DNA of 20,112 nt from positions 1-20,112 of the forward strand of contig JBJKXC010000003.1 of NCBI GenBank assembly GCA_045561735.1. The letters are read 5' to 3'. The position numbers and the translations under genes are program-made. Position 1 is the stretch's first letter. Each line of letters starts with the position of its first letter. Positions 15,911 to 20,112 of this stretch are shown here, one piece after another. Origin of the DNA: UBA3537 sp045561735. Lineage in GTDB: Bacteria; Bacteroidota; Bacteroidia; Flavobacteriales; Flavobacteriaceae. The notes under the pieces are model-generated. The model saw only the letters and a program-made list of their open reading frames with translations. It had not been told where the DNA came from and did no database searches.

Positions 15911-16921
15911 ATGTACAATTCAAGAATTATCGGTATGGGGCACTACGTCCCCGATAATGTTGTTACAAATGACGATTTGTCCAAATTGATGGATACAAAT
16001 GACCAGTGGATTCAAGAGCGCACTGGAATTCATGAAAGACGTTGGGCTGTTAAAGGCGATGGTAACAGTACTTTTAGTATGGGCTTAAAGGCCGCCGAAA
16101 AAGCCATTAAAAATGCAAAAATTGATAAAGATGATATTGATTTTATTGTATTTGCAACCCTGAGTCCCGATTATTATTTCCCGGGTCCTGGTGTTCAAGT
16201 TCAAGAGGCCCTTGGTATTGATACCATTGGCGCGTTGGATGTACGAAACCAATGTTCTGGTTTTGTCTATGGACTTTCTGTTGCCGATCAGTTTATTAAA
16301 ACTGGGATGTACAAAAAAATTTTGGTGATTGGAAGCGAGTTGCAGTCTCAAGGTATTGATATTTCTACAAGAGGTCGCAGTATTTCGGTTATTTTTGGAG
16401 ATGGTGCAGGAGCAGCTATCCTTAGCAGAGAAGCTGATTCAAGCAAAGGAATCTTATCCTCGCATTTACATTCTGAAGGCAAGCATGCACTTGAGCTTGC
16501 AGCTGAAGCGCCTGGAATGGGAAAACGATGGGTTACAGACATCATTGCTGAAAACAATCCCGATGATATGAGTTACAGGCCCTACATGAATGGACAGTTT
16601 GTTTTTAAAAATGCCATCAGACGTTTTAGCGAAGTGATTCATCAAGGATTGGAAGCCAATAATTTACAGGTTTCAGACATTGATATGTTGGTACCCCATC
16701 AAGCCAATCTGCGAATTTCTCAATACATTCAAAAAAAGTTTAAACTCTCAGACGATCAAGTTTTTAATAACATTCAAAATTACGGAAACACCACGGCTGC
16801 CTCCATACCTATTGCATTGAGCGAAGCTTGTGAACAAGGGAAGATTAAGTCTGGGGATACTGTTGTATTGGCTGCGTTTGGCAGTGGGTTTACATGGGGG
16901 AGTGTTATTATCAAATGGTAG
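15911..16921 (+). CDS. fabH: 3-oxoacyl-[ACP] synthase III (KAS III)
   Basis: KAS III starts fatty-acid synthesis by condensing an acyl-CoA primer with malonyl-ACP. The thiolase-fold triad is complete in 336 residues: C115 in NQCSGFVYG, H263 in PHQANLRIS, and N293 in NYGNTTAAS. The C-terminal FGSGFTWGSVIIKW is typical of the family, and IFGDGAGAAIL (161-171) is the conserved glycine-rich segment. Residues about 185-225 form a longer insertion than in E. coli FabH (317 residues). The gene is not next to plsX or rpmF, the common fabH neighbours, so it may be a second KAS III with a different primer preference, or a related ketosynthase. The downstream CoA-binding gene overlaps by seven bases, so the two are coupled. 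Confidence 0.9.
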   Translation: MYNSRIIGMGHYVPDNVVTNDDLSKLMDTNDQWIQERTGIHERRWAVKGDGNSTFSMGLKAAEKAIKNAKIDKDDIDFIVFATLSPDYYFPGPGVQVQEALGIDTIGALDVRNQCSGFVYGLSVADQFIKTGMYKKILVIGSELQSQGIDISTRGRSISVIFGDGAGAAILSREADSSKGILSSHLHSEGKHALELAAEAPGMGKRWVTDIIAENNPDDMSYRPYMNGQFVFKNAIRRFSEVIHQGLEANNLQVSDIDMLVPHQANLRISQYIQKKFKLSDDQVFNNIQNYGNTTAASIPIALSEACEQGKIKSGDTVVLAAFGSGFTWGSVIIKW

Positions 16922-17289
16922 AAGACTTTAAAACATTGGTCTTAGGCACCTCATTAAATACTAATCGTTACTCCAATAAAGCGGTTTTGATGTTAAGCAA
17001 TGCAGGTATTCCAGTGGTGGCTTTTGGTCTTAAAAAGGGATCTGTTTCAACTGTTCAAATTGATACGGCTTTAAAATCTTATAAAAATATTCATACCGTC
17101 ACGCTTTATTTAAATCCAAAACACCAAGAGGCCTATTATGATTATATCATCCAATTGAAGCCAAAACGTGTTATTTTTAATCCAGGTACTGAAAACCCCA
17201 TTTTCTACAGACTTTTAAGAGAAGCCAATGTGTCTTATGAAATCGCCTGTACCTTGGTATTACTTTCTACGAATCAATACCAATCCTAA
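16915..17289 (+). CDS. Small CoA-binding (Rossmann fold) protein
   Basis: A 124-residue protein starting at ATG 16915, inside the last codons of fabH (overlap ATGGTAG). An upstream in-frame ATG at 16894 exists but adds seven residues before the natural family N-terminus VEDFKTLVLGTS, so 16915 is preferred. The pattern KTLVLGTSLNTNRYSNKAVL then GIPVVAFGLKKG matches the CoA-binding domain family (YccU-like). It has a nucleotide-binding loop GTS-x-N near residues 12-16 and the conserved FNPGTENP near 89-96. Such single-domain proteins bind CoA or acyl-CoA but have no established enzyme activity. Coupling to a KAS III, whose substrates are CoA esters, is suggestive. The 3' end overlaps the convergent symporter gene by 30 bases. 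Confidence 0.85.
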   Translation: MVEDFKTLVLGTSLNTNRYSNKAVLMLSNAGIPVVAFGLKKGSVSTVQIDTALKSYKNIHTVTLYLNPKHQEAYYDYIIQLKPKRVIFNPGTENPIFYRLLREANVSYEIACTLVLLSTNQYQS

Positions 17290-18717
17290 AAAGGTGAGCA
17301 AGCCATTGAGCGGAAGAAGTTCATAACCAATTACATATCCACCAAGGAATTCAGTAGGAGTTTCTCCCAATGTATAAGACAATACAACAGATGCCAGAGC
17401 GACACACCAAACCCACTGGTCTTTAACTTTGTAGTTGGTGAAAATCCCAAAGGCAAAAAGGCCTAAAAGCGGCCCATAGGTATAGCCTGCAACTGTAAGT
17501 AAGCTGTCAATAACATTTGAATTTAAAAGATACTTAAAGGCAATGATCACCAAAATCAATAAAATACTCATGCCAATATGTGTTTTTTTTCTGATGTGTT
17601 TTTTTTCAGACTCAGAATGGTCTTTCAAATCTAAAATATCGACACAAAACGAGGTTGTAAGAGAAGTCAATGCACTGTCTGCACTGCTGTAGGCGGCGGC
17701 AATTAATCCTAGTATAAAAACAGAACCCAATGCCAGACCTAAGCCCGAGTTGAGGGCTATTTCAGGAAATAATAAATCTGTTTTAGGATTGCCATCAAGC
17801 AATGGAAGTTTCACTCCAAAGCATTCGGCATAGATAAATAACAGTGCACCCAATAATAAGAATAAAAAGGTAACAAGGGTTAAAACGAGGCTGAACCAAA
17901 GCATATTTTTCTGAGCATCTTTTAGCGTTTTACAGCTTAAGTTCTTTTGCATCATGTCCTGATCAAGCCCCGTCATGCATATCGTGATAAACATGCCCCC
18001 AAAAAATGATTTTAAAAAATGATCTTTGTTTAAAATGCTTTCTGTTTGAAAAACAGTACTGTATTGTTTTAATTCATCAGAATTTAAAAATTCAGCAAAA
18101 CTCCAGCCCAATGCCTCCGTTATCATATAAATAGAAAGTATAACAGCACAGACCATAAAAAGGGTTTGCAAGGTGTCTGTCCAAACAATGGTTTTTATGC
18201 CGCCCTTGTTGGTGTATACCCAAATTAAAACTATGGATAAGACCACAGTCATTTCAAAAGGGATGCCCCATTGCTCAAATACGAATTGTTGCAATACAAT
18301 TGCCATGAGATACATTCTAAAGGCAGAGCCTAACACACGAGATACAAAAAAGAAAAAGGCCCCAGTTTTATGACTTACGTTTCCAAAACGTTGTTGTAAA
18401 TATTCATAAATTGAAGTGAGGTTTAATCTATAGTATACTGGCAAAAGTAAAAACGCCACGACCACATACCCGGCAATATAGCCTAAGCAGACTTGGAAAT
18501 AACTAAATTCAGAGGCTTCTACCCATCCTGGGACGGAAATAAACGTAACTCCTGAAAGCGAAGCCCCAATCATCCCAAATGCGACCAGATACCATGGGGA
18601 CTGTTTACCGGCCTTAAAAAAATCGGCATTGCTATCATTTTTTCCAGTAATTCTTGCGATTATAACTAGAAAAACAAAATAAATTAAAGTGAGCAGTAGA
18701 ATGTGTTGTCCTTTCAA
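17260..18717 (-). CDS. Sodium:solute symporter (SSS family)
   Basis: A 485-residue inner-membrane transporter with about 13 hydrophobic segments, the size and pattern of the SSS/SLC5 family (LeuT fold). Diagnostic stretches are GASLSGVTFISVPGW (about 51-65) and AAAYSSADSALTSLTTSF (about 336-353), whose serines correspond to the Na2 ion site in TM8. GLDQDMMQKNLSCKTLKDAQ (about 250-269) is the usual cytoplasmic loop. The substrate cannot be told from sequence; family members carry sugars, amino acids, carboxylates or nucleosides. The start is TTG at 18717-18715: the first internal ATG would remove the first transmembrane segment, and no ATG is in frame just upstream. Monocistronic, convergent with the CoA-binding gene and divergent from recR. 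Confidence 0.93.
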   Translation of the reverse strand: MKGQHILLLTLIYFVFLVIIARITGKNDSNADFFKAGKQSPWYLVAFGMIGASLSGVTFISVPGWVEASEFSYFQVCLGYIAGYVVVAFLLLPVYYRLNLTSIYEYLQQRFGNVSHKTGAFFFFVSRVLGSAFRMYLMAIVLQQFVFEQWGIPFEMTVVLSIVLIWVYTNKGGIKTIVWTDTLQTLFMVCAVILSIYMITEALGWSFAEFLNSDELKQYSTVFQTESILNKDHFLKSFFGGMFITICMTGLDQDMMQKNLSCKTLKDAQKNMLWFSLVLTLVTFLFLLLGALLFIYAECFGVKLPLLDGNPKTDLLFPEIALNSGLGLALGSVFILGLIAAAYSSADSALTSLTTSFCVDILDLKDHSESEKKHIRKKTHIGMSILLILVIIAFKYLLNSNVIDSLLTVAGYTYGPLLGLFAFGIFTNYKVKDQWVWCVALASVVLSYTLGETPTEFLGGYVIGYELLPLNGLLTFLGLVLIRRK

Positions 18718-18736
18718 CTTAATAAATTTATATTTG
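18706..18736 (+). promoter_or_regulatory. Candidate rightward promoter for recR inside the symporter start region
   Basis: TTG (18706-18708), 20 bases, then TATATTTG (18729-18736), an exact match to the -7 consensus at acceptable spacing. It points to recR, whose ATG is about 140 bases away, and it overlaps the first codons of the leftward symporter gene. The only other candidate near recR (TTTG at 18829-18832) lacks a good -7 partner. Confidence 0.4.
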
Positions 18737-18799
18737 TAAGGCTTAACAATTCCATTTAAGACCTACATCAAATGTATAATTTTCTATGGCAACCTGACA

Positions 18800-18845
18800 G
18801 TTTCCTTAGGGTTTTTTTAGAATTTTCATTTGTTAAAAAGGAAAC
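18800..18845 (+). repeat. Inverted repeat in the recR leader
   Basis: GTTTCCTT (18800-18807) and AAGGAAAC (18838-18845) are exact reverse complements with a 30-base AT-rich interval, ending 33 bases before the recR ATG. It could be a dyad operator or a leader-RNA stem. It has no following T tract, so it is not a terminator. Confidence 0.4.
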
Positions 18846-18878
18846 AGATTTTTTAAAATTATAACAACGAAGCCAACG

Positions 18879-19496
18879 ATGGAATTTTCTTCGAAATTAT
18901 TACAAAATGCTGTCAGTGAAGTTGCTCAACTGCCAGGGATAGGCCGTCGCACTGCTTTGCGTCTTGTATTGCATTTGATGCGACAGCCACAAGCCCAAAC
19001 AAATCAACTTTCCAACGCTTTAACAGAAATGCGTGATCAAATTAACTTTTGCAATTCATGTCATAATATTTCTGACAAAGAGATATGTGAAATTTGCGCA
19101 AACCCCAATAGAAACCAAAGTACCATTTGTGTCGTTGAAGACATTCGTGATGTTTTGGCCATTGAAAGTACGGCCAGTTTTAAGGGTATTTACCATGTTT
19201 TGGGTGGTAAAATATCTCCCATGGATGGAATTGGCCCAAATGATTTAAACATCCAAAGTTTGGTTAAAAAAGTAGAATCAGGAATGATTAAGGAAATCAT
19301 TTTTGCATTGAGTTCTACCATGGAAGGCGATACCACCAACTTTTATATTTACAAGCAAATTCAAGATACAGGTATAACAATGTCTACCATCGCCCGTGGT
19401 ATTTCAGTAGGAGATGAATTAGAATATGCAGATGAGGTCACTTTGGGAAGAAGCATTACCAACAGAGTGCCTTTCGAGATTTCCTTTAAATCCTAG
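18879..19496 (+). CDS. recR: Recombination mediator protein RecR
   Basis: RecR works with RecO, and with RecF in many bacteria, to load RecA at gaps during recombinational repair. The 205-residue length is typical. Domains in order: N-terminal helix-hairpin-helix with LPGIGRRTALRLVLHLM (18-34); a four-cysteine zinc finger C58, C61, C70, C73 (CNSC...CEIC); and a Toprim domain beginning at ICVVEDIRDVLAIE (about 83-96) with conserved LGGKISPMDGIGP (about 108-120). The C-terminal ARGISVGDELEYADEVTLGRSI (in the region 172-193) is the usual RecR ending. The start MEFSSKLLQNAVSEVAQLPGIG fits the family. A glycosyltransferase gene follows after five bases, so they are likely co-transcribed, without functional relation. 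Confidence 0.97.
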   Translation: MEFSSKLLQNAVSEVAQLPGIGRRTALRLVLHLMRQPQAQTNQLSNALTEMRDQINFCNSCHNISDKEICEICANPNRNQSTICVVEDIRDVLAIESTASFKGIYHVLGGKISPMDGIGPNDLNIQSLVKKVESGMIKEIIFALSSTMEGDTTNFYIYKQIQDTGITMSTIARGISVGDELEYADEVTLGRSITNRVPFEISFKS

Positions 19497-19501
19497 TTAT
19501 T

Positions 19502-20112
19502 TTGAAAATTTCTGTCGTCATTCTAAATTACAATGTTCGCTTTTTTTTAGAGCTGTGCTTGCAAAGTGTCCAAGCCTCTTTAAAAGGTATTTCTTCCGAA
19601 ATCATCGTTATTGATAACAACTCCTCCGATGACAGTTGTAACATGGTGAAATCGATATTTCCAGAAGTTAAACTTATTGAGAACAATGAAAACATTGGGT
19701 TTTCAAAGGGCAATAATTTGGCTAATGGTTTGGCCAAAGGTGAGTATTTATGCGTTTTAAATCCAGATACGGTTGTTGCAGAAGATACTTTTCAAAAAAT
19801 CTTAAAGTTTTCAGATACCAAAACCAATTTAGGGATTGTGGGTTGTCGTTTTATGGATGGTTCCGGTAAATTTTTGCCAGAATGCAAGCGCAATATTCCT
19901 AAACTTTCTTCGGCTCTAGGTAAACTTTTGGGCAATGGAAAATCTTATTATGCGACTGCGGTGGATCAAAATTCAATTGCTGAAGTTAGTGTTCTAACGG
20001 GTGCTTTTATGCTGATGCGGCGCGAACTTTTTACAGCCCTCAACGGATTCGATGAAGATTTTTTTATGTACGGAGAGGATATTGATTTCTGTTACAGAGC
20101 ATTAAAAATGAA
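19502..20112 (+). CDS. Family 2 glycosyltransferase (partial at 3' end)
   Basis: An open frame from 19502 to the window end encodes 203 residues of a GT-A fold glycosyltransferase, which moves a sugar from a nucleotide donor, usually in O-antigen, capsule or other surface-polysaccharide synthesis. Motifs in order: KISVVILNYN at the N-terminus, IIVIDNNSSDD, NIGFSKGNN, LNPDT (the DxD-equivalent position), LTGAFMLMRRE, and FDEDFFMYGEDIDFCYR with the acidic ED-x-D catalytic region. This order resembles rhamnosyltransferase-like (WbbL-type) members. The start is TTG 19502: a stop at 19487 closes the frame upstream, no ATG lies between, and TTG AAA ATT gives the standard N-terminus (M)KISVVILNYN. 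It begins five bases after the recR stop. The C-terminal part lies beyond the window. Confidence 0.9.
   Translation, partial: MKISVVILNYNVRFFLELCLQSVQASLKGISSEIIVIDNNSSDDSCNMVKSIFPEVKLIENNENIGFSKGNNLANGLAKGEYLCVLNPDTVVAEDTFQKILKFSDTKTNLGIVGCRFMDGSGKFLPECKRNIPKLSSALGKLLGNGKSYYATAVDQNSIAEVSVLTGAFMLMRRELFTALNGFDEDFFMYGEDIDFCYRALKM

Noticed and set aside
16894..16914. Upstream ATG for the CoA-binding protein
   Set aside because: It adds MGECYYQ, encoded by the fabH C-terminal codons, ahead of the usual family N-terminus; ATG 16915 gives the expected start.

Overview
The window looks like chromosomal core-genome DNA from a member of the Bacteroidota, most likely family Flavobacteriaceae. Four things point there. 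The proteins have flavobacterial character (a DUF3467 gene behind rpoC, a DUF4369 lipoprotein, a DUF819 permease). The DNA is AT-rich. Gene starts lack Shine-Dalgarno sequences. Several upstream regions carry the Bacteroidota -7 promoter element TAnnTTTG. I see no insertion sequence, prophage, CRISPR array, tRNA or rRNA.

Layout. 1-6805 (+) is the end of the RNA polymerase operon: the C-terminal part of rpoB, rpoC and a DUF3467 gene, closed by a strong hairpin terminator shared with the convergent prfC (6847-8433, -). As written, rpoC carries a one-base insertion at 2331-2333 that separates its first ~50 codons from the rest; the intact gene begins at 2179. 8577-9835 (+) holds idi overlapping a 6-pyruvoyl/6-carboxy-tetrahydropterin synthase gene, then a separately promoted 88-residue unknown. 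9839-11869 (-) is a two-gene unit: DUF819 membrane protein, then DUF4369 lipoprotein. 11870-12204 is the largest gap between genes (335 bp). 12205-13743 (-) is an alkB-type dioxygenase followed by an exported alpha/beta hydrolase. 13872-15785 (-) is htpG with its own terminator. 15911-17289 (+) is a FabH-type ketosynthase overlapping a small CoA-binding protein, whose 3' end overlaps the convergent Na+/solute symporter (17260-18717, -). 18879-20112 (+) is recR followed, five bases on, by a family 2 glycosyltransferase that starts with TTG and runs off the window.

Most genes are housekeeping: transcription, translation termination, isoprenoid and pterin metabolism, alkylation repair, chaperone, fatty-acid initiation, recombination repair and surface glycan synthesis. 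The most unusual part is the 335 bp gap. It has a near-consensus sigma-54 promoter (TGGCACG-N4-TTGTT at 12040-12055) pointing at a roughly 75-nt stretch without a credible ORF. That stretch contains an 11-bp perfect inverted repeat, a G/U-rich linker and an intrinsic terminator, so it is a good candidate for an undescribed sigma-54-dependent small RNA. Secondary points are the rpoC frameshift, a TGACA direct repeat between htpG and fabH, and a long recR leader with an inverted repeat.
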